64,000 bases of DNA, taken from Pseudomonadota bacterium. Its GTDB lineage: Bacteria; Pseudomonadota; Gammaproteobacteria; Burkholderiales; Ferrovaceae. Below, piece after piece: positions 46,278 through 55,965 of the stretch. A program made the position numbers and the translations under genes. The stretch lies in the NCBI GenBank assembly GCA_021805445.1, contig JAJZFH010000049.1, forward strand, positions 191,979 through 255,978, written 5' to 3'. The notes under the pieces are model-generated. The model searched no databases. It saw nothing but the letters and a program-made list of their open reading frames with translations, and was not told the DNA's origin. Within the stretch, counting starts at the first letter, position 1, and each line of letters opens with the position of its first letter.

Positions 46278-47834
46278 ATGCTGCGTCGTCCCTTATTCTT
46301 TCTAAACCCACTCCTGCTGGCGATCATTCTGGGTGGGTGCACCATGGGACCTGACTTTCAACGTCCGCAAGCGCCCACGGTGAGCGGCTATACCCCGCAG
46401 GAAAAGATGAGCACTTCCGCCGCCACCCCAGGCCCCGCCGGAGAGCCCCAACACTTTGACGTACGGAAAGATCTCCCCTTTGACTGGTGGACGATGTTTC
46501 ACTCAAAGGACATCGATGACCTGATCGAACTGGCCTTCAAAAACAACCCGACCATTCCGGCAGCGCAAGCGGCCCTGCAGCAGGCACAGTCGATGACCGT
46601 GGCTCAGGAAGGATTCTTCTTTCCCACCGTGGGTGTCAGTTACATGCCTTCACGCAACAAGTTGGCCGGGAATATGGGGGGGAATTCACCCGGCATCCAG
46701 GGAAACGGCCAAGTCATTCAGACCTACAGTAATCCAGCCGGTCCTGTCTATAATGGTCCTGCCTATTACAATTTTCATACAGCCCAGTTGATGGTGGGAT
46801 ACACTCCGGATGTATTTGGCACCAACCGACGCCAGGTTGAATCCATGAAGGCTCAGGAGGAACAGCAACGCTACCAGTTGGAAGCCACCTATATCACTCT
46901 GGCCTCCAATGTGGTCGCCGCTGCCCTGCAGGAAGCCTCCCTGCGCGCTCAACTGGAAGCCACGCACCAGATCATCGACGCCAACCAGGAAATGCTGACC
47001 ATCCTCAAGAATCAAGAGCGCTTGGGCTACGCCATGGGCATCGATGTCGCCAATCAGGAAACCGCTCTGGCACAGGCCGAGCAAAGTTTGCCTCCGCTCG
47101 AAAAGGCCTTCGAACAAACCCGTGATCTGCTGCGCGCCCTGGCCGGCCAGTTACCCAATCAGGATATCCCGCAAAAATTCGAGTTGTCCTCCCTGCATCT
47201 CCCTTCCACCCTTCCGCTCAGTTTGCCGTCCCAACTGGTGGACCAACGTCCCGATGTGCGCATGGCCGAGGAACAACTTCACTATGCCAGTGCGCAGGTG
47301 GGCGTGGCCATTTCCAATCGCCTCCCCCAATTCACCATCTTTGGATTCATTGGAGGAGAAGCAGGCACATTCAACCAGATGTTTCACAATGGTGCCGGTT
47401 TCTTCAGTTTGATCGGAGACGTCAGTCAAACCCTGTTCGACGGCGGCACCTTGAGCGCTCATGAAACCGCCGCCGAAGCAGCCCTCAAGGAAGCCGCTGC
47501 CCAATATCGGTCCACCGTCATCGGAGCCTTTCAGAATGTGGCCGATACCCTGCACGCCATCGAAGCGGATGCCCGCAGCCTGAAGGCTGCCAACGAAACG
47601 GAGCAAGCCGCTCGGCGCGCCTATGACTTGACCCGTCGGCAACGCGAGGTCGGTTATGTCAATGCTCAGGCCGAACTCACTGCCCTGATCAATTTTCAGC
47701 AGGCCGAATTGACCCTGGTGCAGGCGCGCGTCAATCGTTTTGGCGACACTGCAGCCCTCTACCAGGCCTTGGGGGGAGGATGGTGGAAACGCAAGGAAGC
47801 CCTCTCCGAAAACACGCCACCCTCTACCCATTGA
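46278..47834 (+). CDS. Outer-membrane efflux lipoprotein (NodT/TolC family)
   Basis: This 518-residue protein has a lipoprotein signal (LLAIILGGCTMGPDFQRPQ, lipobox Cys) and the family repeat structure of two OEP domains with long helices (NPTIPAAQAALQQAQSM, VGYVNAQAELTALINFQQAELTLVQAR). DWWTMFHSKDIDDLIELAFKNN is characteristic of NodT-type channels. ATG 46278 has GGAG at 46264-46267. It is divergent from the CzcB-like and CzcA-like genes and most likely completes that tripartite pump. Confidence 0.92.
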   Translation: MLRRPLFFLNPLLLAIILGGCTMGPDFQRPQAPTVSGYTPQEKMSTSAATPGPAGEPQHFDVRKDLPFDWWTMFHSKDIDDLIELAFKNNPTIPAAQAALQQAQSMTVAQEGFFFPTVGVSYMPSRNKLAGNMGGNSPGIQGNGQVIQTYSNPAGPVYNGPAYYNFHTAQLMVGYTPDVFGTNRRQVESMKAQEEQQRYQLEATYITLASNVVAAALQEASLRAQLEATHQIIDANQEMLTILKNQERLGYAMGIDVANQETALAQAEQSLPPLEKAFEQTRDLLRALAGQLPNQDIPQKFELSSLHLPSTLPLSLPSQLVDQRPDVRMAEEQLHYASAQVGVAISNRLPQFTIFGFIGGEAGTFNQMFHNGAGFFSLIGDVSQTLFDGGTLSAHETAAEAALKEAAAQYRSTVIGAFQNVADTLHAIEADARSLKAANETEQAARRAYDLTRRQREVGYVNAQAELTALINFQQAELTLVQARVNRFGDTAALYQALGGGWWKRKEALSENTPPSTH

Positions 47835-47866
47835 CCCGGATTTTCTGAACATCCCCCATCGATCCC

Positions 47867-48334
47867 ATGACAGAGACGCATTATTGGTTGATGAAATCCG
47901 AACCTTCCGAAGTGAGTTTCGATGATTTGTTGGCTTTTGCCAATCAGGAAGTGGCGTGGTTTGGTGTACGCAATTATCAGGCGCGCAATTTCATGATGCG
48001 CGATATGGCCGTGGGGGACGGCGTCCTGTTTTATCATTCCAATTGTGCCGCACCCGGCATTGCAGGGTTGGCGCGCGTATCCCGCCTGGCCGAACCAGAC
48101 GCCACCCAGTTCGACCCCCTTTCCCCCTATTTCGACCCCAAAGCCACTCCGGAACGCCCACGCTGGCATTGCGTGCGCGTTCAAGCCATCAAAAAAACAC
48201 GCTTGCTGACTCTGGCCGAACTACGCCAATCTCCCGACTTGCAAACCCTGCGCGTACTGACCAAGGGAAACCGTTTGTCCATCACCCCGGTCACGCCTCC
48301 GGAATGGAAAACGCTACAGAACCTATTGCTGTGA
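47867..48334 (+). CDS. EVE-domain protein
   Basis: This 155-residue protein is a single EVE domain: YWLMKSEPSEVSFDDLL at the start, then WFGVRNYQARNFMMRDMAVGDGVLFYHSN and the later RLSITPVTPPEWKTL. EVE domains relate to PUA and YTH folds and bind modified bases in DNA or RNA; the ligand here is unknown. It follows the outer-membrane factor by 32 bp. Its last 12 bp overlap the EAL remnant on the other strand. Confidence 0.93.
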   Translation: MTETHYWLMKSEPSEVSFDDLLAFANQEVAWFGVRNYQARNFMMRDMAVGDGVLFYHSNCAAPGIAGLARVSRLAEPDATQFDPLSPYFDPKATPERPRWHCVRVQAIKKTRLLTLAELRQSPDLQTLRVLTKGNRLSITPVTPPEWKTLQNLLL

Positions 48335-48430
48335 TGGCTCCTCCGGAAATCCCTTGAAGGTTCGAATCCAGTCGGGAACTCCTGCAGAGGGCATGGGCCG
48401 GGCAATGCCGAACCCCTGCTCACGAACTGC
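48323..48430 (-). pseudogene. Remnant of an EAL-domain phosphodiesterase C-terminus
   Basis: Read on the minus strand, 35 codons give AVREQGFGIARPMPSAGVP, then DWIRTFKGFPEEPSQQ and a stop. QGFGIARPMP is the characteristic last motif of many EAL c-di-GMP phosphodiesterases. No start codon or upstream EAL sequence remains: the frame runs only a few codons further before reaching the 3' end of the glycosyltransferase gene. It marks a point where an older gene was cut off. Confidence 0.65.
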
Positions 48431-48457
48431 CGACAATATCCCAGTGATGGAAGAATG

Positions 48458-51400
48458 TCATGGCAGCCAGGCTTTGAGCCAGTCGTCCAGATGATCTTCA
48501 AGCATCCAGTGGGTTCTGATGTGTTCACGAATCTCATCCCCAGCCTTTGCCAATGCGTCGCGATCCGCTATCAATTCACGGATCGTTTTGATCCAGTCTC
48601 GGTAACGGTTGGCTACACGCCATGCAGGAATATCGTTTTGATAGGAAACGATATCGGAGCAGACGACCGGAAATCCCAGAATGCCGTATTCGAGCAGCCT
48701 GAGTGTGCTTTTGGCACGATTGAAAGGGTTGTCCTCCAGCGGGGCGATGGCCAAATCGAGATCCAGGCTGGCCAACTTGGACGGGTATTCTGACAATGCC
48801 ACGGCCTGATGGATCTCGCTCATATAAGGCATCAGTGCCTCCGGACACATACCAAAAAATATCCATTCCACCTCGTGGGCAAGATCGCGCACCACATCAA
48901 CGATCATTTCGAGGTCACCGGTATGACCGATTCCACCCGCCCAGCCGATACGCGGACGAGCGTTATTGCGTCGTTGAGGTTTGAGCGAGCCCCAGGCCGC
49001 ATTGTCCAAATAGTTGGGTTGGACACGGATGTCCCCGGCAAGGCCTTGGTATGCCTGTGCCAAAGGTTCGGTCGAAACAAGAAAACGATCACAGAGCGAG
49101 GCGGCCTTGCGCATGAGTTTGGGGATGTTCTTGTGAATATGACTCTTGTGAACGCTTTTGATCGGCAAGTTGGTAATCAGATCGTCGAGTTCGAGAACAC
49201 GAAACGTTTTGATCAACTTGCTCTGTCGCTCCAGCAGAACGAGTCGTTCCTCATCGAACGGTCGCTGAAACACCATGCTGTCCGGCATGAAGCGCTCGAT
49301 TTCAGAAGGCTGGAATAGTCGCATGGTTTCCCATCCTTGCACCATTCCCGAGTTGCGCAGGGCACGCATGGGAGCTATCACACGATATTCGCCGCAACCC
49401 TCGCGATCAGATGGGTGGACCAGAATACGGTGTCGCGGCCGCCAACTGATGTCCCAGGTCAGAGGTACCTGATCCTCGAACTGGACATCGGTACTGCACA
49501 AACTGAGATGGCGATTATAGGCCGGATCAAAAGGCAGTTGCGGCAGCCAGCGCTGGTAGAACGCCTGCTGCTCATTTTGGAAACGTTTGAGTTTTTCCCC
49601 ATCCAACTGGGCATCAATAGTGGCCTTCTGGCTGGCAGAGCCCTCATGCAACAGGATGGCCCAGGGTGTCCAGACGATCAGGTGCCCGCTTTCTCTGATC
49701 TTCAGGCAAAGGTCAATGTCATTGTAGGAAACCTTGAATGTCGATTCATCCAGTCCACCCAGTTGATCATACAGTGACTTGCGTACCAACAGACAAGCAC
49801 CGGTAACTGCGGAGTAGTTCTGTGTCAGTTGTGCGCGACCGAAATGGCCAGGAAAATTTGCATCATGTCCGATATAGGGGTGATCAGCGGGTCCGTTCAT
49901 ACCCAGCACCACTCCGGCATGCTGAATCTTCCCATCTGGAAACAGCAACTTGGCACCCACTGCGCCGACTTCCGGACGCAGTGAGTGCCCAACCATTTCA
50001 TCCAGCCAATCCTCGTGTAGTACACCGGTGTCATTATTCAACAGCAACAGCAGTTCCCCGTTCGCAATTTCGGCGGCACGGTTGTTCATGGCCGAGAAAT
50101 TGAACACTCCCGGATGACGCAGTACGCGGATGCGCTGACCGGATGCCTCGGGATGGTTGTCGAGCAGGTCGAGATAGGCACAGGTTTGCGCATCGTCGCT
50201 GCCATTGTCGACCACGATGATTTCGTAGGCCGGATAGCGCGTCTTTTCGATGATGGACTCCAGACAACGACACAGGAGCGGCAACTGGTTGCGTGTCGGA
50301 ACGATGATCGAAACTTTGGGGGTCCGTTCCCGTTCATAGCGCACGCGAAACGCTGGAGGAAATGGACCGCGCAGTACGCTTGCGCGGATGTGGAGACGAT
50401 CCAGATGTCGGGCAAGCGACTGTTCGCAGGATTGGAGCATCTGTTCCATGCTGACCGGTATACGGCCGGGGCTGTCCTGGCGGCGGTGGTAGAGCACTTC
50501 TGGCACGTGACCGATACCGACATGGCCGACATGTTCCCAGGCGCGCAGCAACAAGTCGTATTCCTCTGCCCCAACGGACAACGGATCGAATCCGCCCAAC
50601 TCGGTGAACAAAGACCGGCGTATCAACATCAAGTTACCGATGTAAGGCATGCTCCGCAGAAAATCCAGATTGAAATCCGGTTTGCAGTGCGGGGGGGCAT
50701 GATGACCATCAGCGGAAACCGTGTCTTCATCCGAGTAGATGATCTGCCATTCGGGATGCGTGTGGGCGGCTTGCGCCAGGCGAAACGTGGCGTCTGCCGC
50801 CAGAGTGTCGTCGGCATCGATGACGGCAATCCATTCGCTGTCACCTTGCAACATGACCTGATTGAGACTATTGACCAAGGATGTTCCCAGCGTCATCACT
50901 TTCCAGCGCGTCGTCAGCCATTGATGGTGCAGGCTGGCGACGCTCAGGGCTGTGGAATCGGCCTCATGGCGTTTAACCAGCACGAACTCGCAAGAAAATG
51001 GCGGCCATTGTACGATGGTTTCCTCGGCCCATCGTTGCTCGGCAGGTGACCAGCGGACGGATTCCAACCAGGGTTGCCGGGGAGACGTTGCCTCGAGTTC
51101 GGTAGCGGAAATGGCAGGAAGGGTGCCCCCAAAGATAGCAAATTTTCCGCTCAGCGGAATCAACGTTTGATAGTCAAACTGGTAATGCTGCTTCAGTCGG
51201 GAAGACGCTGCAACATCGCTGACCAATTCGTACAGCAGGCGCAGGCCAAACTGGTTGTGCCAGAGGGCGTTCTGCTCCGCCAACGCTGTCATCGCCAGGG
51301 CAAACATGGGCTCGCTGTCATTCCCGCGCCGGTATTGCACGGCGCTCGGAAATACTTCAATCAGTTGTTCGATGTCATTCAGTTGGCGATAGTTATCCAG

Positions 51401-52114
51401 AAGAACCAGCGACTCATTACCATGACGGTTGCGTGTTTCCGGACGATTGCCGCTGGCATTGACCTCATTGTCGCGGACGCGAAAGCGCACCAGCTGTTCC
51501 TGCAGGATATGGATCTCGTATTTCAGGCATAGACGCATCCACATATCCAGATCACCGAGTTGTGGCAACCAGGGTTTGTATACTCCGCAGTCGTCGTAAC
51601 ATGACTTACGGATCAGCACGCTCGGGTGGCACAACGCATTGCCAGCATAGAAAAAACGGTTGAGCCATTGCTGTCTCGAACGGTTGGGCTGCTGGAAGAT
51701 CTGAGCATAATAATGCCGGACGTCGTCGAGAGGCTGGCTATCCTCGCCGATGGCGCGTGCATGGGTAAATACAGCACCGATCTCCGGATGCTTCTGGAGA
51801 AAGGCGTACTGCCGTTCCAGTTTGTGAGGTTCCCATACATCATCGGAGTGATGTATGGCGATGTACGAACCCTCGGTCATTTCGTTGATGGCGCGGTTTA
51901 TGCCGTAAAATCCTCGTCGGCGCTCTTCATTTCGGAACGCCCGGATGCGCGGATCACGGTAACTTTGTATGATGTCCCAGGAACGATCTGTCGAAAAATC
52001 GTCCCAAACGATGAGTTCGAATTCGCGGAAACTTTGCGCCAGGACACTATCGATGGTCTCGGCAATGTATTTTTCGTGATTGAACGAGGTCAGAACGACC
52101 GATATTTCTGGCAT
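48458..52114 (-). CDS. Multidomain glycosyltransferase (three GT2 domains plus GT4-like C-terminus)
   Basis: This 1218-residue protein begins with a GT2 domain (MPEISVVLTSFNHEKYIAE, later HHSDDVWEP). A second GT2-type region at about 365-600 has DADD and YSDED motifs. A third starts near 630 (KVSIIVPTRNQLPLLCRCLESI, NNDTGVLHEDWLDEM). The C-terminal 300 residues (GWAGGIGHTGDLEMIVDVV, LEYGILGFPVVCSD) look like the second half of a GT4-type enzyme. Such proteins build O-antigen, capsule or flagellar glycans. ATG 52114 has AGGAGATAT upstream. It is the last gene of the operon and ends beside the EAL remnant. Confidence 0.88.
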   Translation of the reverse strand: MPEISVVLTSFNHEKYIAETIDSVLAQSFREFELIVWDDFSTDRSWDIIQSYRDPRIRAFRNEERRRGFYGINRAINEMTEGSYIAIHHSDDVWEPHKLERQYAFLQKHPEIGAVFTHARAIGEDSQPLDDVRHYYAQIFQQPNRSRQQWLNRFFYAGNALCHPSVLIRKSCYDDCGVYKPWLPQLGDLDMWMRLCLKYEIHILQEQLVRFRVRDNEVNASGNRPETRNRHGNESLVLLDNYRQLNDIEQLIEVFPSAVQYRRGNDSEPMFALAMTALAEQNALWHNQFGLRLLYELVSDVAASSRLKQHYQFDYQTLIPLSGKFAIFGGTLPAISATELEATSPRQPWLESVRWSPAEQRWAEETIVQWPPFSCEFVLVKRHEADSTALSVASLHHQWLTTRWKVMTLGTSLVNSLNQVMLQGDSEWIAVIDADDTLAADATFRLAQAAHTHPEWQIIYSDEDTVSADGHHAPPHCKPDFNLDFLRSMPYIGNLMLIRRSLFTELGGFDPLSVGAEEYDLLLRAWEHVGHVGIGHVPEVLYHRRQDSPGRIPVSMEQMLQSCEQSLARHLDRLHIRASVLRGPFPPAFRVRYERERTPKVSIIVPTRNQLPLLCRCLESIIEKTRYPAYEIIVVDNGSDDAQTCAYLDLLDNHPEASGQRIRVLRHPGVFNFSAMNNRAAEIANGELLLLLNNDTGVLHEDWLDEMVGHSLRPEVGAVGAKLLFPDGKIQHAGVVLGMNGPADHPYIGHDANFPGHFGRAQLTQNYSAVTGACLLVRKSLYDQLGGLDESTFKVSYNDIDLCLKIRESGHLIVWTPWAILLHEGSASQKATIDAQLDGEKLKRFQNEQQAFYQRWLPQLPFDPAYNRHLSLCSTDVQFEDQVPLTWDISWRPRHRILVHPSDREGCGEYRVIAPMRALRNSGMVQGWETMRLFQPSEIERFMPDSMVFQRPFDEERLVLLERQSKLIKTFRVLELDDLITNLPIKSVHKSHIHKNIPKLMRKAASLCDRFLVSTEPLAQAYQGLAGDIRVQPNYLDNAAWGSLKPQRRNNARPRIGWAGGIGHTGDLEMIVDVVRDLAHEVEWIFFGMCPEALMPYMSEIHQAVALSEYPSKLASLDLDLAIAPLEDNPFNRAKSTLRLLEYGILGFPVVCSDIVSYQNDIPAWRVANRYRDWIKTIRELIADRDALAKAGDEIREHIRTHWMLEDHLDDWLKAWLP

Positions 52115-52132
52115 AACGGATATCTCCTAGTT

Positions 52133-52873
52133 TCATTCATTACCCGTGGCCGACTCGATGACGACATGCTCGCGTGCGGCACGGGAGACGGCATCGGGTG
52201 AATTCCACATCAGTATGTCGAGTATCGACAGATAGGGTTCATAACGATAGCCTATTGTGCGATAAGAAAATTCCGTGAATTTGGCATAGTAGAGATCAAT
52301 CCCTCGTTCGGCGAAGCGAGTCCGGTCGAACAGCGCTTTTCCGCTGGATGGGTTAAGGTAACTGCTCGCCCCAAGCCGACTACAGATTTCGAGAGCCCAT
52401 TCGCCCGGTCCCAGCGCAGCGGGCAGGTCAAGGTTCATTTCCGAACAGATGCGATAGCGGAACGGAAGATTCAGGTAACGACAAACAGCAGCGAGTCCTC
52501 TTACATCGAGCCGCACCAATGAATCATCGTCGTCGTCAAAAGTTTCTTCCAGCAGATTCAGCACAGCATCGTAATAGGGCGCCTTGCGCTTGTAGTGACT
52601 CAGTTTTCCCTGCACATTTTCCCGTGCCTTGACTGGGTCAAGAATCTTCGCTTCATGGGTTTTGATGGAAATCGAACCGTTGGCGAGAGGGATGCTCACA
52701 TATTGCCATCCATCGTTCGGGTGCAGAATGCGGTTACGGTTCATCCAGGTTTTTGGCGTGTACTGGGTGATATCGAAAATCAGCCAATCGTCCACAGCAG
52801 AAATCAGCGAAAAATGTCCCAAATAGGGGAAAAAATAGGGTTGCATGATGCCGAGCCCATGCTTATGCGTCAT
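52133..52873 (-). CDS. WbqC-family protein
   Basis: This 246-residue protein matches the WbqC-like family found in polysaccharide clusters: GIMQPYFFPYLGHFSLISAVDDWLIFD, then KTWMNRNRIL, and the later SSYLNPSSGKALFD and YEPYLSILDILMWNSPDAV. The family's biochemical role is not settled; an N-acyl or amino-sugar modification has been suggested from context. ATG 52873 overlaps the preceding gene by 11 bp and has GGAG six bases upstream; the longer frame from 53002 is not supported. Confidence 0.88.
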   Translation of the reverse strand: MTHKHGLGIMQPYFFPYLGHFSLISAVDDWLIFDITQYTPKTWMNRNRILHPNDGWQYVSIPLANGSISIKTHEAKILDPVKARENVQGKLSHYKRKAPYYDAVLNLLEETFDDDDDSLVRLDVRGLAAVCRYLNLPFRYRICSEMNLDLPAALGPGEWALEICSRLGASSYLNPSSGKALFDRTRFAERGIDLYYAKFTEFSYRTIGYRYEPYLSILDILMWNSPDAVSRAAREHVVIESATGNE

Positions 52874-54029
52874 GCCGACTCCGCAAGGTGGGTGCTGCGC
52901 GCTGAATGCGCGCCAGAAGTTCACACAGCCGTTCGATATCGGCGTTCGTGACATGCGCACCCAGCGGCAACTCCAGGCAGGAGGCATGCAGGTGACTGGC
53001 ATTGGACAGGTTCACTTCTGTGCCGAGGAGAATGCCCTGGGGAAAACCTCGTCGGGCATATACTTTTTCTGCTGCCAGCACATCGATGAGCCGGTCGCGG
53101 GACAGGCCATAGACCCGCTGATCGATGATCACGATCAGGTGTTGCCAGTTGGATTGAATCACGCCGGATGGTTCGTGGAGTGTCAACCCCTCGATCCCGG
53201 AGGACAATCCGCGGATATAGGCCGTGCGCAACATGCGATTATGGGCCTGGTGGGCGGGAAAATCGTCGAGATTCATGAGCGCGATGGCGGCCTGTGCTTC
53301 GGACAAGCGTGCATTGGCCACGCGAACGATACGCGCCGGTTGCTCCAGCCCATAACTTGGACGAATGCTGCACGCGCGCAACGCCAATTCGTCGTCGTGG
53401 GTGGCAATGCAGCCGCCATCTCCCGCTCCAAGGATCATATCCGCATGAAATGAGAAGATTTCGGCATCGCCGGAGCCCCCTACCGGACCGGTAGGGAGAG
53501 TGCAACCGAAGGCATGAGCCGAATCGAAAATCAATCGGATCCCCTGTGTATCGGCTATCTGCTGCAGCCGTCCGATATCGCACGCTCCTCCCCACACATT
53601 GACTGCCAGAATGGCCGATACGCGTTCATCGATCAACGCAACGACTTGTCGGGTGTCGAGATGATGAGTCCGTTGGTCAACATCGCACCATACCGGTTCG
53701 AGTCCGGCCCATCGCAATGCCTGAATGGCAGCCGGGTGGACGAAAGCCGGAACGATCACCTTGCCGTGTAGTTGCAGCGCATCGATTGCAACCATCAGCC
53801 CGAGCATGGCGTTACTGGTACAAATGACATGACGAACCCCGAGAAATGCCTGCAGCCTCGTTTCTAGTTGCTCATGCAAAGGACCATCGTTGTTGTAATA
53901 CTGCCGTTCGAAAATGCCAGCGAAGGCGTCCCGGTAACGCGCGCGGTCCGGAAATCGGTTCTGTCCGCAGGACAGCGGATTCTGGAACAGAGGAGGAGCC
54001 CCGGTCAAGGCAAATGAACCGAGTCTCAT
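52863..54029 (-). CDS. DegT-family PLP protein lacking the catalytic lysine
   Basis: This 388-residue protein has the DegT/DnrJ/EryC1/StrS fold: the SNAMLGLMVAIDAL phosphate-site region, pyridine-pairing Asp169 with His172 (IFDSAHAFG), and the later GGCIATHDDE loop. The position of the Schiff-base lysine, normally SFHATK, reads SFHADM with Met198. It therefore cannot form the usual internal aldimine. Relatives with a replaced lysine include the sugar dehydratase ColD (His instead of Lys). The start overlaps the next DegT gene by 4 bp. It may be a dehydratase, a non-catalytic partner of a neighbouring paralogue, or a binding protein. Confidence 0.85.
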   Translation of the reverse strand: MRLGSFALTGAPPLFQNPLSCGQNRFPDRARYRDAFAGIFERQYYNNDGPLHEQLETRLQAFLGVRHVICTSNAMLGLMVAIDALQLHGKVIVPAFVHPAAIQALRWAGLEPVWCDVDQRTHHLDTRQVVALIDERVSAILAVNVWGGACDIGRLQQIADTQGIRLIFDSAHAFGCTLPTGPVGGSGDAEIFSFHADMILGAGDGGCIATHDDELALRACSIRPSYGLEQPARIVRVANARLSEAQAAIALMNLDDFPAHQAHNRMLRTAYIRGLSSGIEGLTLHEPSGVIQSNWQHLIVIIDQRVYGLSRDRLIDVLAAEKVYARRGFPQGILLGTEVNLSNASHLHASCLELPLGAHVTNADIERLCELLARIQRAAPTLRSRHDA

Positions 54030-55237
54030 GCGATGACCTGACTATGCAGCCGTGCGCCGATCGGTTCTGCCTGTGCGGCGATGAAAACCAGAATATCCAC
54101 GATATGTCCGATGTCCTGATTGCTGACCAAATGGCCGCAAGGCAAGTTCATGAACCGTTCAGCCAACCATTCGGTGGCGGGGAGCGGCGGGGCAATGAAA
54201 GCAAAATCCATGGGTTTGCAATGCAAAGGGGGTGCGTAGTATGCCCTGGCGAGAATTCGTTCGGCATTCAGTATGTGAATAGTCTCTTCCCGTGACAAGG
54301 GCCAGTCGTCAAGCAGTTCCACCACGATGTTCTTGTAAGCCGTTGCATGCTGTTCATCGAAGGCAACCAGGCGTATGCCAGATACCTGGGCCAGTCCACT
54401 TTGGTAGGTGCGATAGCGTTCCCGGTTACGCCGGACCTGATGTTCCACATCATCCAGGCTTGCCAGTGCCAAGGCCGCGTGCATACCGTTCAGGCAGGCA
54501 TTCATACCGTATGCAAGTACCACATTACCGCTTTCGTCCATACCGTAATGACGCAGGGATGCCAATTGCTGCGCCAGTTTTGCATCCTGGGTGGTGATGT
54601 AACCGCCACCGAAACCGTTGAGCAACTTACAAGCATGCAGTGAAAAAGCCTCAGCGTGGCCCTGACTACCTATTCTCCCCTCCGGGACGGCTTCGTACAC
54701 TGATTCGACAGAATCGAAGAGCAGTGGCAAGTTCCGTTCATGGGCGAGTTGAACCAATCCCCGTACATCACAACAATTGACGATGGGGTGAGGGGCCAGT
54801 ATCAGCGCCGTATTGTCGTTGATATGGGCGGTCACGGTTGCCGCGCTTATCGACAGCGTATCAAGGTCCACATCACAGAAATGGGGTATGAGTCCCAGCC
54901 AGGCGACGATATCAGGCATACGGCGATAGGTCAGCGAGGGCATGATGATTTCGCGCTTGCCTGGAACAGCCAGCGCGGCAATAGTCAAGGCCAGTGCCCA
55001 GAATCCGCTGCAGAAGGTGATGCAATGGGCCACTCGATGAAACTCGGCCAACCGGCGTTCGAGCAACTGTACCGTTGGACCACCGTCGATATATCGCTGC
55101 GCCTGCAGGAACAGATCCGAATAGGCCATAAACTGTTCAAAATTGGGTTGTAGCAGGTTGGATGTGGATTTGGCAATGGCAAAAACCGGCCTGCCGCCAA
55201 AAATGGCCAGGTCGTCAACTTGAATCTTCCCGTGCAT
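54026..55237 (-). CDS. DegT-family aminotransferase
   Basis: This 403-residue DegT-type protein retains Asp175 (LLFDSVESV) and the Schiff-base Lys204 (SLHACKLLNGFGGGY). The His that usually follows the Asp is replaced (SVESV instead of SHAFG). The N-terminus has GGPTVQLLERRLAEF and CSGFWALALTIAAL, as in sugar aminotransferases. It would transfer an amino group to a keto-sugar nucleotide; the substrate is unknown. It lies 5 bp after the methyltransferase and overlaps the following gene by 4 bp. Confidence 0.88.
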   Translation of the reverse strand: MHGKIQVDDLAIFGGRPVFAIAKSTSNLLQPNFEQFMAYSDLFLQAQRYIDGGPTVQLLERRLAEFHRVAHCITFCSGFWALALTIAALAVPGKREIIMPSLTYRRMPDIVAWLGLIPHFCDVDLDTLSISAATVTAHINDNTALILAPHPIVNCCDVRGLVQLAHERNLPLLFDSVESVYEAVPEGRIGSQGHAEAFSLHACKLLNGFGGGYITTQDAKLAQQLASLRHYGMDESGNVVLAYGMNACLNGMHAALALASLDDVEHQVRRNRERYRTYQSGLAQVSGIRLVAFDEQHATAYKNIVVELLDDWPLSREETIHILNAERILARAYYAPPLHCKPMDFAFIAPPLPATEWLAERFMNLPCGHLVSNQDIGHIVDILVFIAAQAEPIGARLHSQVIA

Positions 55238-55242
55238 GGTGT

Positions 55243-55950
55243 TCAGCCCTGACGAGTCAGCGTGACATCGTAGCGGTAGTGCGAGGCATAAAACTCAGGC
55301 GGCATGATCGAAAACACCGTCTGCCAACCAGCGGCATCTGCCAGTTGTGCGAAGGCTTCGCGCGTGCGCCACGCACCCAGTGCCGTGCCAGGATCGGATA
55401 GTTCGTCTTCGCCGGGCATACGATGGGTAAAAAAATCGGTGATGCGCGCGCGATCCGGCAGGTTGCCGATGAATATCCGTTCCAGTCGAGTGAATCGTCT
55501 GTACAACATGGTCAGGATGTGCGAAATGTCTTGATCGCCAAAATACTGGAATCCGGCGTAACACAGTGCGCGCGTGAAACGTTCCGGTTGCGATTCCTGG
55601 GTTATGCATTCGATCCCGCCTCGTACTTCGAACCGATGGTTGGGCAGGCGCTCGAAATGCTTTTTGGCTACGGAAATCAGGTAGTCTGAAATGTCGGTGC
55701 CAAGATAGCCACGACAAGCATCGAACAGTTGAACCGATAGAAGGCCGTTGCCACACGCCAGTTCGATCAGTACGTCATCGGGCTGCAACTGCAGCCCATT
55801 GTGGATGGCTTCCATGATCATGCGCAGTTGTGCATCGGACATTGGTTCGTCATGAACCGTGCGACGCGTCTGCCTAAGGAAGTCATCCGGGGCGCAGGTC
55901 CTGGCGTGCGCGTCATAACTGAATTTTGCATGGGTCTGTGTCGTACTCAT
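55243..55950 (-). CDS. SAM-dependent methyltransferase
   Basis: This 235-residue class I methyltransferase has the SAM-binding motif VLIELACGNGLLSVQLFDAC, then GTDISDYLISVAKKHFE with the acidic ribose-binding residue. The remainder shows no specific substrate motif. ATG 55950 is preferred to the TTG at 55956. In an operon of sugar aminotransferases it probably methylates a sugar hydroxyl or amino group. Confidence 0.85.
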   Translation of the reverse strand: MSTTQTHAKFSYDAHARTCAPDDFLRQTRRTVHDEPMSDAQLRMIMEAIHNGLQLQPDDVLIELACGNGLLSVQLFDACRGYLGTDISDYLISVAKKHFERLPNHRFEVRGGIECITQESQPERFTRALCYAGFQYFGDQDISHILTMLYRRFTRLERIFIGNLPDRARITDFFTHRMPGEDELSDPGTALGAWRTREAFAQLADAAGWQTVFSIMPPEFYASHYRYDVTLTRQG

Positions 55951-55965
55951 GACCAATCCGTCCTG

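Noticed and set aside
48357-48372. GGTTCGAATCC, resembling a tRNA T-arm, as a tRNA fragment or attachment repeat
   Set aside because: It falls inside the EAL remnant's coding frame (WIRTF) and no other tRNA arm or longer match to the tRNA-Thr 3' end is present.
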